Shown here in pieces: positions 46,052-54,802 of a stretch of DNA of 64,000 nt. The stretch lies in contig JADCAS010000004.1 in the NCBI GenBank assembly GCA_020401865.1, positions 248,001 through 312,000 on the forward strand, given 5' to 3'. Each line of letters starts with the position of its first letter. Positions within the stretch are counted from its first letter, which is position 1. The notes under the pieces are model-generated. The model searched no databases. It was not told the DNA's origin and saw only the letters and a program-made list of their open reading frames with translations. The translations under genes and the position numbers were made by a program. Origin of the DNA: Phenylobacterium sp. (GTDB taxonomy: Bacteria > Pseudomonadota > Alphaproteobacteria > Caulobacterales > Caulobacteraceae).

Positions 46052-47008
46052 ATGCCCGATGCGCGCCCCAACGACATCCTGCCGGACGCCCGGCCCGACA
46101 ACTGGGTGGACCGTTACGCCCCGGACCGCATACGGCCCTGGCTGAAGCTGGGCCGCTTCGACCGCCCGACGGGAATCTGGCTGCTCATGCTGCCCGGTTG
46201 GCAGGGCGCCGCCCTGGCCGCCTCGATGGCGGGGACGTGGCCGGACCTCCTTCTGCTGGCCAAGATCTTCGCCGGCGCCGCCCTGATGCGGGCGGCGGGG
46301 TGCGCCTACAACGACATTGTCGACCGTGACCTGGACGCCCAGGTCACCCGCACGGCTGGCCGGCCCGTCGCCTCGGGGCGGATCTCCGTGCGCCAGGCCT
46401 GGGCCTTCATCGTCGCCTGCAGCCTGGCGGCGGCCCTGATCCTCTTCACCCTGCCCCCCCTGGCGATCGCCCTGGGGATCGCCTCCCTTCTGCTCGTGGC
46501 GGCCTATCCCTTCATGAAGCGGATCACCTGGTGGCCGCAGGCCTGGCTGGGCCTGACCTTCAACTGGGGCGCCCTCCTGGGCTTCGCCGCGGCGACTGGA
46601 AGTCTCGAACTCCCGGCCTACCTGCTCTATGCGGCCGGCCTGTTCTGGACCCTCGGCTACGACACCATCTACGCCGTGCAGGACATGGAGGACGACGCCC
46701 TGGCCGGCATTCGGTCCTCGGCGCGCAGGCTCGGGCGACGGGCGCCCCGGGCGGTTCTGGGCTTCTATGTCCTGGCCTTCGCCCTCGCCCTCGCCTGCGC
46801 CTTCGCCGCGCGCCTGGGACCCCTGTTCCTGCCCCTGGCCGCCGGCTACGGCGTGCATCTGTCCCGGCAGGCCGCCCGGCTGGACCTGGACGACCCGGCC
46901 GGCGCCCTCGGCCTCTTCCGCTCCAACGCCCTTGCCGGCCTGTTCCTGTTTGCGGCCCTGGTCGCCGGTCAGTTCGGCCAGGGTCTTTGGGGCGGCGGGG
47001 GCTTGTAG
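46052..47008 (+). CDS. ubiA: 4-hydroxybenzoate octaprenyltransferase UbiA
   Basis: Membrane prenyltransferase attaching the polyprenyl tail to 4-hydroxybenzoate in ubiquinone synthesis. The 318-aa protein has about eight helices and the two aspartate-rich motifs AAGCAYNDIVDRDLDAQVTRT (as NDIVDRDLD) and YDTIYAVQDMEDD. RFDRPTGIWLLMLPGWQG is a family N-terminal signature. Its product feeds the respiratory chain that ends in the oxidase encoded at 30-35 kb. Confidence 0.95.
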   Translation: MPDARPNDILPDARPDNWVDRYAPDRIRPWLKLGRFDRPTGIWLLMLPGWQGAALAASMAGTWPDLLLLAKIFAGAALMRAAGCAYNDIVDRDLDAQVTRTAGRPVASGRISVRQAWAFIVACSLAAALILFTLPPLAIALGIASLLLVAAYPFMKRITWWPQAWLGLTFNWGALLGFAAATGSLELPAYLLYAAGLFWTLGYDTIYAVQDMEDDALAGIRSSARRLGRRAPRAVLGFYVLAFALALACAFAARLGPLFLPLAAGYGVHLSRQAARLDLDDPAGALGLFRSNALAGLFLFAALVAGQFGQGLWGGGGL

Positions 47009-47057
47009 ACCAGCCGGCGGGACCCGATAGTCTGTCGCCAACGCCAGGGAGGCAGAC

Positions 47058-48293
47058 ATGGCCGACGACGCCCTTCCGACGATCCTGCAGCTGACGCCTC
47101 TGGACGAGGACTACCGCCGCGACCCGGCGGCGGTCCTGGCCAAGCTGCGCAGCGCCTGCCCCGTCTACCATGACGCCTTCAGCGGGGGCACCTTCGTGTC
47201 CCGCTATTCCGACGTCCGGAGCGTGGCCACCGACCTGACGCTGTGGCGCGATCCCCTGCGCGCCGATCCGGAGCGCCGTCGCCTCCAGCGCTTCGATCTG
47301 CCGGACCCGAACCTGCCGCGCAGCGAGACCGCCAGTATCCTGGAGCTGGATGACCCGGACCACGCGCGTATCCGCGGCCCCCTGTCCCGGGCCCTCTACG
47401 CCCGGGTCGCCAAGTTCAAGCCCGAGGTCGAGCGGATCGTCGACGAGGCCCTCGACCGCATCGGCGACCAGGCGGAGGTCGACCTGATGGACCTGTTCTG
47501 CGTGCCCATCCCCATCGACGTGATCGCCTCCATCCTGGGCGTGCCGCATGACCGGCTGGAGGACTTCCGGGACTGGTCAGAGGGACTGATCCAGGGCCTG
47601 AATCCCTTCCGCAACCCCGACCAGACCGCCCACATGGAGCGGTCCAGCCTGGCCCTCACCGCCTACTTCACCGAGGCCCTCGCCGACCGTCGCGCCCATC
47701 CGCGCGACGACCTGATCTCGGACATGGTCCGCCTCCAGAGCGAGGGAACGCCGATCAGCGACACCGAACTGCGGATCAACCTCACCGCCCTTTTGGTGGG
47801 CGGCAACCTGACCACCACCGACCTGATCGGCAACGGCGCCCGGCTTCTGATGCTGAACCCGTCGGAGAAGGCCAAGCTGATGGCCGATCCCGGTCTCGCC
47901 GCCGCCCTGGTGGAGGAGGTGCTCCGCTTTGACCCGCCCGTCGACGCCACCTCCAGGGTCGCCTCCCGCGACCTCGAGATCAGCGGCTGCCCCATCGCGA
48001 AGACCCAAAGCGTCAACCTCCTCCTGAGGGGGGCCAACCGAGATCCTGACGCCTTCGAGAACCCGGACGCCTTCGACATCACCCGGAAGAAGGTTCCGCA
48101 CATGTCCTTCGGCGGCGGCGCGCACATCTGCATCGGCGCGCCTCTTGCCCGCCTGGAGGCCCAGGTCGCCCTGCCGCGCCTGTTCGCCCGCTACCCGGAC
48201 CTCGCCCTCGCCGACCCGACGGAGGAACCAGCCTGGAGGAAGCTGCCCTTCTTCCGTGGACTGGAAACCCTCCGCGTCCGGACCGGCGCCTGA
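47058..48293 (+). CDS. Cytochrome P450
   Basis: A 411-aa soluble bacterial P450 monooxygenase. The heme Cys lies in FGGGAHICIGAPLAR (about residue 357), and EEVLRF supplies the K-helix ExxR. The I-helix reads LLVGGNLTTTDLIGNG: the acidic residue of the usual (A/G)Gx(D/E)TT motif is Leu251, an uncommon change affecting proton delivery. No ferredoxin or reductase gene is adjacent, so electron partners are elsewhere. The substrate is unknown. The ATG at 47058 follows GGGAGG. Confidence 0.93.
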   Translation: MADDALPTILQLTPLDEDYRRDPAAVLAKLRSACPVYHDAFSGGTFVSRYSDVRSVATDLTLWRDPLRADPERRRLQRFDLPDPNLPRSETASILELDDPDHARIRGPLSRALYARVAKFKPEVERIVDEALDRIGDQAEVDLMDLFCVPIPIDVIASILGVPHDRLEDFRDWSEGLIQGLNPFRNPDQTAHMERSSLALTAYFTEALADRRAHPRDDLISDMVRLQSEGTPISDTELRINLTALLVGGNLTTTDLIGNGARLLMLNPSEKAKLMADPGLAAALVEEVLRFDPPVDATSRVASRDLEISGCPIAKTQSVNLLLRGANRDPDAFENPDAFDITRKKVPHMSFGGGAHICIGAPLARLEAQVALPRLFARYPDLALADPTEEPAWRKLPFFRGLETLRVRTGA

Positions 48294-48367
48294 ATCCTGT
48301 CACACCCGACCGCCACACTCGACCTCTCCCGCGGCAACCCCGCCTCATCGCAACCGGAGACCGTCTC

Positions 48368-49042
48368 ATGCGCAAGGTCCTCTCTCTCGCCGCCTGCCTC
48401 GCCGGCGCCCTGGCCCTCACCGCCTGCACCACCATCGACGCCACCACCGGCGAGACGGTGCGCAGCAATACCAAGACGGGCGCCCTGACCGGAGCCCTCG
48501 CCGGCGCCGCCCTTGGCTACCTGACCAACACCAACAACGCCGATCAGGGTCGGAAGAACGCCCTGATCGGCGCCGGCCTCGGGGCCTTGGCCGGCACAGC
48601 GGTCGGCAGCTACATGGACAGGCAGCAGGCCGAGCTCCGCCGGGAGCTGGCCGGCACCGGCGTCAACGTCGAGCGGCAGGGCGACAACATCGTCCTGCAG
48701 ATGCCCGGCGACGTGACCTTCGACACCAACCGCTCGGAGATCAAGCCGCAGTTCTACGTCGTGCTGAACGATGTGGCCGGCACCCTCAACAAGTATCCCC
48801 AGACGACCGTGGACGTGATCGGGCACGCAGACTCCACAGGGGCCGCTGACTACAATCAGGGACTCTCCGAGCGGCGCGCCGGGTCGGTCGCCGAGTATCT
48901 CGTCACCGCCGGTGGCGTGATGCGTGAGCGCCTTTTCGTCATGGGCCGGGGCTCCAGCGCGCCCATCGCCGATAACAGCACACCGGACGGCCGGGCCAAG
49001 AACCGCCGGGTCGAGGTCATCCTGAAGCCGATCACCGGCTGA
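48368..49042 (+). CDS. OmpA-family outer membrane lipoprotein
   Basis: A 224-aa protein with a lipoprotein signal peptide (lipobox LTAC, Cys20), a Gly/Ala-rich glycine-zipper segment (about residues 35-85, TGALAGAALGYL and LIGAGLGALAGTAVGSY) and a C-terminal OmpA peptidoglycan-binding domain (about residues 110-220: FDTNRSEIKPQ, VDVIGHADSTGAADYNQGLSERRA, NRRVEV). It should anchor the outer membrane to peptidoglycan, like YiaD/YfiB relatives. Monocistronic or expressed with the desaturase 16 bases downstream. Confidence 0.95.
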   Translation: MRKVLSLAACLAGALALTACTTIDATTGETVRSNTKTGALTGALAGAALGYLTNTNNADQGRKNALIGAGLGALAGTAVGSYMDRQQAELRRELAGTGVNVERQGDNIVLQMPGDVTFDTNRSEIKPQFYVVLNDVAGTLNKYPQTTVDVIGHADSTGAADYNQGLSERRAGSVAEYLVTAGGVMRERLFVMGRGSSAPIADNSTPDGRAKNRRVEVILKPITG

Positions 49043-49058
49043 TCCGGGCCTGACTGTC

Positions 49059-50018
49059 ATGCCCGCCGCCGCCCGCGTCGACCCCAAGGCCTATTTCAGC
49101 CCGGCGGAATGGGCGACCCTCGCCCGCCGCTCGCGCTGGAAGGGCCTGGCCCTGCTGGCGCACGCCTGGGGCGTGATCTTCGCGGCCGCAGCGATGGCGG
49201 TGATCTGGCCTTTGACCCTTCCCCTCGCGGTGATGATCATCGGCGGGCGTCAGCTGGGACTGTCGATCCTGATGCACGACGCCGCCCACGGCGCCCTGCA
49301 TCCGGACCCGAAGGTCAACGACCTGGCGGGCGAGTGGCTGACCGGCGGCGGCCTGGTCCGCTACAGGACCTATCACCTGGGTCACCACAAGTACGCCCAG
49401 CAGGACGAGGATCCGGACATCGGCCTTTCGGCGCCCTTCCCCATCACCCGCACCTCCCTGAGGCGGAAGATGTGGCGAGACCTCACCGGCCAGACCTTCT
49501 TCAAACAGAGGTTCGGGGACCTCGTCCGGAGACTGAAGGACCGCGCGCCGGGCCAGCCGGTCCTGCCGATCCTGGTCGAAGAGGTCCGGCGCAAGCGCCG
49601 GTGGCTGCTCGGTGGCCTGATCATCACCCTGGTCGGCGGGGCTTTCGGCGTCTGGTGGGCCTGGCCGGTCTTCTGGGTCCTGCCCCAGGCGACCTGGTTC
49701 CCGGTCATCACCCGGCTGCGCAACATCGCCGAACATGCCTGCATCGCCCGGGGCGAGCCTAATCCCCTGCGCCAGGCGCGGACCACCCGGGCCGGCTGGG
49801 TCGCGCGGGCGGTGCTCGCACCCTACTGGGTCAACTATCACTGCGAGCACCACATGTTCATGCACCTGCCCTGCTACAACCTGCCCCGGGCGCACCGCCT
49901 GCTGGCGCAGAAGGGCGTGCTGGACGCCATGCTCCACGAGCCGGGGGGCTACCGTGTCGTCCTGGCCCGCGCCACCTCCCGCCCGGAGACGCCCGCCGCG
50001 ACCGCCGCGGCCGTCTGA
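49059..50018 (+). CDS. Membrane fatty acid desaturase family protein
   Basis: A 319-aa di-iron desaturase/hydroxylase. Three His boxes are visible: HDAAHG (about residue 72), HLGHHKYAQ (about residue 107) and HCEHHMFMHLP (about residue 265), with four membrane helices between them. The substrate may be a membrane fatty acyl chain, a carotenoid or a sphingolipid base; the sequence does not decide. Its stop overlaps the next start as TGATG. Confidence 0.9.
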   Translation: MPAAARVDPKAYFSPAEWATLARRSRWKGLALLAHAWGVIFAAAAMAVIWPLTLPLAVMIIGGRQLGLSILMHDAAHGALHPDPKVNDLAGEWLTGGGLVRYRTYHLGHHKYAQQDEDPDIGLSAPFPITRTSLRRKMWRDLTGQTFFKQRFGDLVRRLKDRAPGQPVLPILVEEVRRKRRWLLGGLIITLVGGAFGVWWAWPVFWVLPQATWFPVITRLRNIAEHACIARGEPNPLRQARTTRAGWVARAVLAPYWVNYHCEHHMFMHLPCYNLPRAHRLLAQKGVLDAMLHEPGGYRVVLARATSRPETPAATAAAV

Positions 50019-50683
50019 TGATCGGCGCCGATCCCGAAAGCCGACGGGCCTTCATCCTCACGAACACCCGGCTCCAGTCCCCACCCCACACCCCCGAACT
50101 GTCTCTGCACCTCGCCGACGAGATCACGCCCATCTGGCGCATGACGGAGGAGGCCCTGGAGGAGATCGGCCTGCCGCCGCCCTTCTGGGCCTTCGCCTGG
50201 GCAGGGGGGCAGGCCCTGGCCCGCTATATCCTTGATGCGCCGCAGACCGTCGCCGGACGTCGAGTGGTGGACTTCGCCTCCGGGTCGGGGATCGTCGCCA
50301 TCGCCGCGGCGCGGGCGGGCGCCCGAAGCGTCCTGGCGGCGGACATCGACGGGTTCTGCGGCGCGGCCCTGGCCCTCAACGCCGAGGCCAACGGCGTCTC
50401 CGCAGACTTCACCGATCAGGACCTGCTGAATCACCCGCCGCCAGAGGCCGACGTCATCCTCGCGGGGGACATCTGCTACGAGAAACCGCTGGCGGCCCGG
50501 GTCATGGCCTGGCTGGAAGCGGGCGCACGGCGCGGGGCCCGGGTGCTGATCGGCGACCCGGGGCGATCCTACTTTCCACGAGAGGGTTTGGTCCGCCTCG
50601 CCGAGTACCAGGTGCACACGACCCGCGAACTCGAGGACATGGAAGTGAAGCGCACAGCGGTCTGGACATTCCCGCCCGGCTGA
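50018..50683 (+). CDS. METTL20/ETFB-type lysine methyltransferase
   Basis: A 221-aa class I methyltransferase. LPPPFWAFAWAGGQALARYILD (as PPFWAFAWAGGQALARY, about residue 52) and VVDFASGSGIVAIAA (SAM motif I) followed by AGDICYE are hallmarks of the group that methylates the electron-transfer flavoprotein beta subunit, known from mitochondria and alphaproteobacteria. It is coupled to the desaturase by TGATG. ETF genes are not in this window. Confidence 0.87.
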   Translation: MIGADPESRRAFILTNTRLQSPPHTPELSLHLADEITPIWRMTEEALEEIGLPPPFWAFAWAGGQALARYILDAPQTVAGRRVVDFASGSGIVAIAAARAGARSVLAADIDGFCGAALALNAEANGVSADFTDQDLLNHPPPEADVILAGDICYEKPLAARVMAWLEAGARRGARVLIGDPGRSYFPREGLVRLAEYQVHTTRELEDMEVKRTAVWTFPPG

Positions 50684-50725
50684 TCCAGTGTGAACATAAA
50701 AGGAACAATCGGAAGGCATTCCGCC

Positions 50726-52117
50726 ATGAACCTCCTGCCCACTGCCCCGGACCAGCCCTGTGGGCGGCGCGCGCCGGCAGCCTCCCCTCCGATGCGTCCG
50801 TCCTGGCTCGGCGCCTTCCTCGCCATCGCAACCTTCAGCCTTGCAGGGCCCGTCATCGCCGCCGAACTGCCCGACCTGTCGGTGTTCTCCAAGCCGCCGC
50901 CGGCGGCCGTCGTCGACCGGCCCCTGGAGGCGGACAGGCCCAGCCAGACCCTCGGCCTGGCCCGGATCTCCTCGTCGATCCGCCATGGCGCCTCATACGC
51001 ACTCGTGCTCTGGGGCAGGAAGTGCGCTCCGGACAGCCTTGTGACCTGGGACGAAGCCAATGACGCGTTCGAGAAGACCGAGGTGGATGACCGGATCTTC
51101 CACGAGACTTTGACCGGCCTCGGATTCCGTGTGGCGGGGGATCCCACCGACCTGTTCCGGGACGCCGAGGCCCCGGCAGGCGACCTCCAGGTCGGCGGCC
51201 TGATCACCGACTACAGTTTCTCGGCCTGCGGCGGCTTCATGCCGGGCGAGCAGAAACTGGACATGGAGACGGCCATCGGCACCGGGGTGGGGCAGATGAC
51301 CGTGGAATGGCAGATCTACGTCCCGGCCCTGTCCCGGACCATCGCCAGGATCCGCACCACGGTCAGGGTCGAGACCGCCACCCCGGTCATCAATGTTCCC
51401 GAGGCGATCCACCAGGCCCTCATGCGGGACAGCCTGCGCGCCCTCGCCGCCGACGACGGTTTCCGGAAGGCGGTCACCACCCCCATCCGAGCCGCTTCGG
51501 GCCTTGTGGAGCCCCAGCCCGGCGAACCCCTCCGGCTCACGTCAGGCAAGACGCTGGCGAGCGTGCCCGAGGCGCACCAGGCGGTGGCCGCTGTAATGAC
51601 CGGCGCCAGCCTGGGCACCGCCTTCCTGGTCTCGGAGCAGGGGTATCTGCTGACCAACCGCCACGTGGTGGGCTCCACCCGCCTCCTCAAACTTCGCTGG
51701 TCCGATGGCTCGGAAAGCATCGGCGAGGTCATCCGCTCGGACGCCGGGCGCGATGTGGCCCTGATCCGCACCGACCCCCGGACAGGGCCCGTCCTGCGCC
51801 TGCGGAGCGAGCCGGTGCGGCAGGGCGAAACCGTCTTCGCCATCGGTACGCCCATGGAGACGCGGCTTCAGGGCACTCTGACCCGCGGCGTGATCTCGGC
51901 CAGCCGGACCCTGGCCGGATACCGGTTCATCCAGAGCGATACGGCGGTCAATCCCGGCAATAGCGGTGGCCCCCTCCTCGACGAGTCCGGCAGGGTCGTG
52001 GCCGTGACGGTGTCGAGGTACGCCTCTGAACCCGCCGACCGCACCCAGGGCCTGAACTTCTTCATTCCCATCGACGACGCCCTCAGCTTCCTGGCGCTGA
52101 CCTTCGAGCCGCGCTAG
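50726..52117 (+). CDS. Secreted trypsin-like serine protease with an unassigned N-terminal domain
   Basis: A 463-aa protein. A signal peptide lies in about residues 23-46 (ends IAA-EL). Residues about 50-240 form a domain I cannot assign, containing two Cys (GRKCAPD and FSACGGF) that could form a disulfide. The C-terminal 200 residues are an S1C/DegP-like protease without a PDZ domain: His in LLTNRHVVG, Asp in GRDVALIRTD, Ser in VNPGNSGGPLLDE. The ATG at 50726 follows GGAAGG by 8 bases; a GTG at 50690 is less likely. It acts in the periplasm or outside. Confidence 0.86.
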   Translation: MNLLPTAPDQPCGRRAPAASPPMRPSWLGAFLAIATFSLAGPVIAAELPDLSVFSKPPPAAVVDRPLEADRPSQTLGLARISSSIRHGASYALVLWGRKCAPDSLVTWDEANDAFEKTEVDDRIFHETLTGLGFRVAGDPTDLFRDAEAPAGDLQVGGLITDYSFSACGGFMPGEQKLDMETAIGTGVGQMTVEWQIYVPALSRTIARIRTTVRVETATPVINVPEAIHQALMRDSLRALAADDGFRKAVTTPIRAASGLVEPQPGEPLRLTSGKTLASVPEAHQAVAAVMTGASLGTAFLVSEQGYLLTNRHVVGSTRLLKLRWSDGSESIGEVIRSDAGRDVALIRTDPRTGPVLRLRSEPVRQGETVFAIGTPMETRLQGTLTRGVISASRTLAGYRFIQSDTAVNPGNSGGPLLDESGRVVAVTVSRYASEPADRTQGLNFFIPIDDALSFLALTFEPR

Positions 52118-52173
52118 TCCTCAGGCGACGCCGCCGGGCCTGCCTGCCCGCATTGAGACCCGGAACCCGGCCC

Positions 52174-53940
52174 ATGCTGAGACGCACCTTCCTCGCCACC
52201 CTGCCCGGCCTGGCCGCCGCTGGCGGCGCCATCGCCCAGAGCCGGGAGGCCAATCCCAACCGTAACCGGCCGGACGTTGGCCCCGGGGACCGGATCGACG
52301 GCGCCACCTTCGCCAGCCGGAGCGCGGCCTGGGGCGTCCATGGCGCGGCGGCGACAGCCCATCCCCTGGCCACCCAGACCGCCATTGACATCCTCCGCCG
52401 AGGGGGCTCGGCCGTGGACGCCGCCATCGCTGCGAACGCCGTCCTGGGGTTCGTCGAGCCCATCGCCTGCGGAGTCGGCGGCGACGCCTTCGCCATGCTC
52501 TGGGACCCGCGGACGCGACGGGTCGAGGGCCTGAATGGATCGGGGCGCAGTCCGAAGAGGCTGAGCCTGGAGACCGTGCGCTCCCGGGCGGTCAAGGGAC
52601 TGATCCCCTCCTTCGGCGCGATCTCCGTCAGCGTCCCCGGCGCGTTGGACGCCTGGTGGACCCTGCACCAGCGCTACGGGAAGCTGCCCTGGAAGGATCT
52701 TCTGGCGCCGGCCGCAACCCTCGCCCGGGAAGGCGCCCCAGTCAGCCAGAACGTCGCCTACTACCTGGCCAGATCGCTGAGGGGTTTCACCCGGCCCGGC
52801 GCCGGCATCGAGGAGGTCGAGAACTTCAGGCGGACCTGGGCGCCCGGAGGGCGGACGCCCGTGGAGGGCGAGATCTTCGCCAATCCGGACCTCGCCCGGA
52901 CCTACGACCTCATCGCCGCAGGCGGGCGCGAGGCCTTCTACGAGGGCGAAATCGCCGAACGGATCGAAGGCTACTTCAAGCGGATCGGCGGCTGGATGAC
53001 CCGGTCGGACCTCGCGGCACACCGCGCCCGCTGGGATTCGCCCCGCAAGACCCTCTACCGCGGGGTCGAGGTCTTTGGCCTGTCGCCCAACAGCCAGGGC
53101 CTGTCGACCCTGCAGATTCTCAACATGATGGAGACCTTCGACATCGCCGGCATGGGCTTCCAGTCGGCAGGCGCCATCCATCATGCGGTCGAGGCCAAGC
53201 GCCTGGCGTTCGAGGATCGCGCCCGTTACTTCGCCGATCCGGACTTCGCCAGGATTCCCACCGACTGGCTCCTGTCCAAGACCTATGCCGCAGAGCGGGC
53301 GCGGCGCATCCGGCCCGACGCCATCCTCTCCGACCTGCACCCGGGCCAGGCGCCTTCCCGGGGCGACACCACCTATTTCTGCACCGCCGACGCTGACGGG
53401 ATGATGGTCTCCTTCATCCAGTCCAACTACCGGGGCATGGGATCCGGACTGGCGCCGGATGGCCTGGGCTTCATGTTCCAGAACCGCGGCGAGCTCTTCG
53501 CCCTGCAGGACGACCATCCCAACCTCTACGCTCCGGGCAAGCGGCCCTTCCAGACCATCATCCCGGGCTTTGCGGTCCGCGAAGGCGCGCCCTGGCTGGC
53601 TTTCGGCGTCATGGGCGGGGACATGCAGCCCCAGGGACAGGCCCAGATCCTGTCCAACATGGTCGACTTCGGCCTCGGCGTGCAGGAGGCCGGCGACGCC
53701 CCACGCTGGCGCCATGAGGGCTCCCCTGAACCCACCGGCGAGGCCGCTCGCCCCGGCGCGGGGCGGCTTCGGCTGGAGCGCGGCGTCCCGCAGGCCACCC
53801 GCGCTGCGCTCGCCGGCCTGGGCTGGTCGATCGGCGAGAGCGACGGCGGGTTCGGGGGCTATCAGGCGATCGAGCGCTGGCCCGGCCGGTACGCTGCGGC
53901 CACCGAGATGCGCAAGGACGGGGTCGCCCTGGCCTGGTAG
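52174..53940 (+). CDS. Gamma-glutamyltransferase family protein
   Basis: A 588-aa Ntn-hydrolase precursor that self-cleaves before a catalytic Thr. The Thr lies in SRGDTTYFCTADADG (about residue 404), preceded by the long alpha-subunit half with GGSAVDAAIAANAVLGFVEP. The N-terminus is a signal peptide with RRTFLATLPG, Tat-like but incomplete. It would hydrolyse or transfer the gamma-glutamyl group of glutathione in the periplasm. Some family members act on other gamma-glutamyl or acyl compounds. It follows the protease gene by 56 bases. Confidence 0.92.
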   Translation: MLRRTFLATLPGLAAAGGAIAQSREANPNRNRPDVGPGDRIDGATFASRSAAWGVHGAAATAHPLATQTAIDILRRGGSAVDAAIAANAVLGFVEPIACGVGGDAFAMLWDPRTRRVEGLNGSGRSPKRLSLETVRSRAVKGLIPSFGAISVSVPGALDAWWTLHQRYGKLPWKDLLAPAATLAREGAPVSQNVAYYLARSLRGFTRPGAGIEEVENFRRTWAPGGRTPVEGEIFANPDLARTYDLIAAGGREAFYEGEIAERIEGYFKRIGGWMTRSDLAAHRARWDSPRKTLYRGVEVFGLSPNSQGLSTLQILNMMETFDIAGMGFQSAGAIHHAVEAKRLAFEDRARYFADPDFARIPTDWLLSKTYAAERARRIRPDAILSDLHPGQAPSRGDTTYFCTADADGMMVSFIQSNYRGMGSGLAPDGLGFMFQNRGELFALQDDHPNLYAPGKRPFQTIIPGFAVREGAPWLAFGVMGGDMQPQGQAQILSNMVDFGLGVQEAGDAPRWRHEGSPEPTGEAARPGAGRLRLERGVPQATRAALAGLGWSIGESDGGFGGYQAIERWPGRYAAATEMRKDGVALAW

Positions 53941-53961
53941 AGGCTCCGGGGCTTTCCTTGC

Positions 53962-54198
53962 CTAGAAGTCGTCTTCCATAAGCGAGCGGAAATGCTCGAA
54001 GATCTCAGCGGCCCGGGCCTCTCCGGCGGGGGGCGGCCCGGCGGCGGCGTCCGCATCGACGCCAGGCTCCGCCCCGCCGCCGGTCAGGCGACCCATGACC
54101 AGGCCGTTCTGGACAAGCAGCAGGGGCTCTCCGGCGGCGAGGCCGGCGAGAATCTGGGCCGCCCGGGGCGGCAGGTCGTCGAGGTCGATCTGCTTCAT
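53962..54198 (-). CDS. Small protein resembling a Phd/YefM-type antitoxin N-terminus
   Basis: A 78-aa protein. MKQIDLDDLPPRAAQILAGL and PLLLVQNGLVMGRLTGG resemble the DNA-binding half of prevent-host-death antitoxins; the rest is Ala/Gly-rich and then helical (AAEIFEHFRSLMEDDF). No toxin gene adjoins it on either side. The start at 54198 (MKQ) is the natural family N-terminus. It could be an orphan antitoxin-like regulator. Confidence 0.6.
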   Translation of the reverse strand: MKQIDLDDLPPRAAQILAGLAAGEPLLLVQNGLVMGRLTGGGAEPGVDADAAAGPPPAGEARAAEIFEHFRSLMEDDF

Positions 54199-54348
54199 CG
54201 CACCCCACTCTAGACCGGCCCGGGCCTTCGGCAAGACGGCAGGTCGGGGCAAGACCGTGCACTCCCGCCGCGCGGTCGGCGCTTCGGACGTGGACGCGGA
54301 GGCGGGAAGAGGCGACAATCAGCGGTGGTGAACCCGGAGGCGATACTC

Positions 54349-54750
54349 ATGGACCCGATCCCCGCCGGCCACGCCCTGGCCCTCTGGACCGCTCTGCATC
54401 TCTTGTTGCTGCTGGGCCTGTCCCTTCTTGTGGTGCGCCAACGCCGTCGTCACGGCGTGGCCCTGGGCGACGGCGGCGTGCCGGAACTGGCCTGCGCCAT
54501 CCGCGCCTTCGGCAACGCCACGGAGTACATCCCGATGGGCCTGGTCGGTCTTGCCGCCCTGACCCTGGCCGGCGCCCCGGCCCTTGCGGTCCATCCGGCG
54601 GGCCTCGTCCTGTTCGGCGGCCGGCTGACCCACGCCATCGTTCTGTCCCGGTCCGGAGAGGCCTCCCCCCTGAGGGCGGCCGGCGTGGCGATCACCTGGG
54701 GCGCCTACATCTACCTGGCGGTTGCTCTCCTCTTCTACGCCCTACCCTGA
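54349..54750 (+). CDS. MAPEG family membrane protein
   Basis: A 133-aa protein with four membrane helices. RAFGNATEYIPMGLVGLA is the signature of the MAPEG family (eicosanoid and glutathione metabolism), and the bacterial branch is related to microsomal glutathione transferase. Its substrate in bacteria is unknown. GGAGG lies about 7 bases before the ATG at 54349, which decides the start over an upstream GTG. Confidence 0.9.
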   Translation: MDPIPAGHALALWTALHLLLLLGLSLLVVRQRRRHGVALGDGGVPELACAIRAFGNATEYIPMGLVGLAALTLAGAPALAVHPAGLVLFGGRLTHAIVLSRSGEASPLRAAGVAITWGAYIYLAVALLFYALP

Positions 54751-54802
54751 CGCCGGGCCCCAGCGGCTTGCCCCCGCGGCGCCGGGCGGCCATATGGCGT
54801 GA

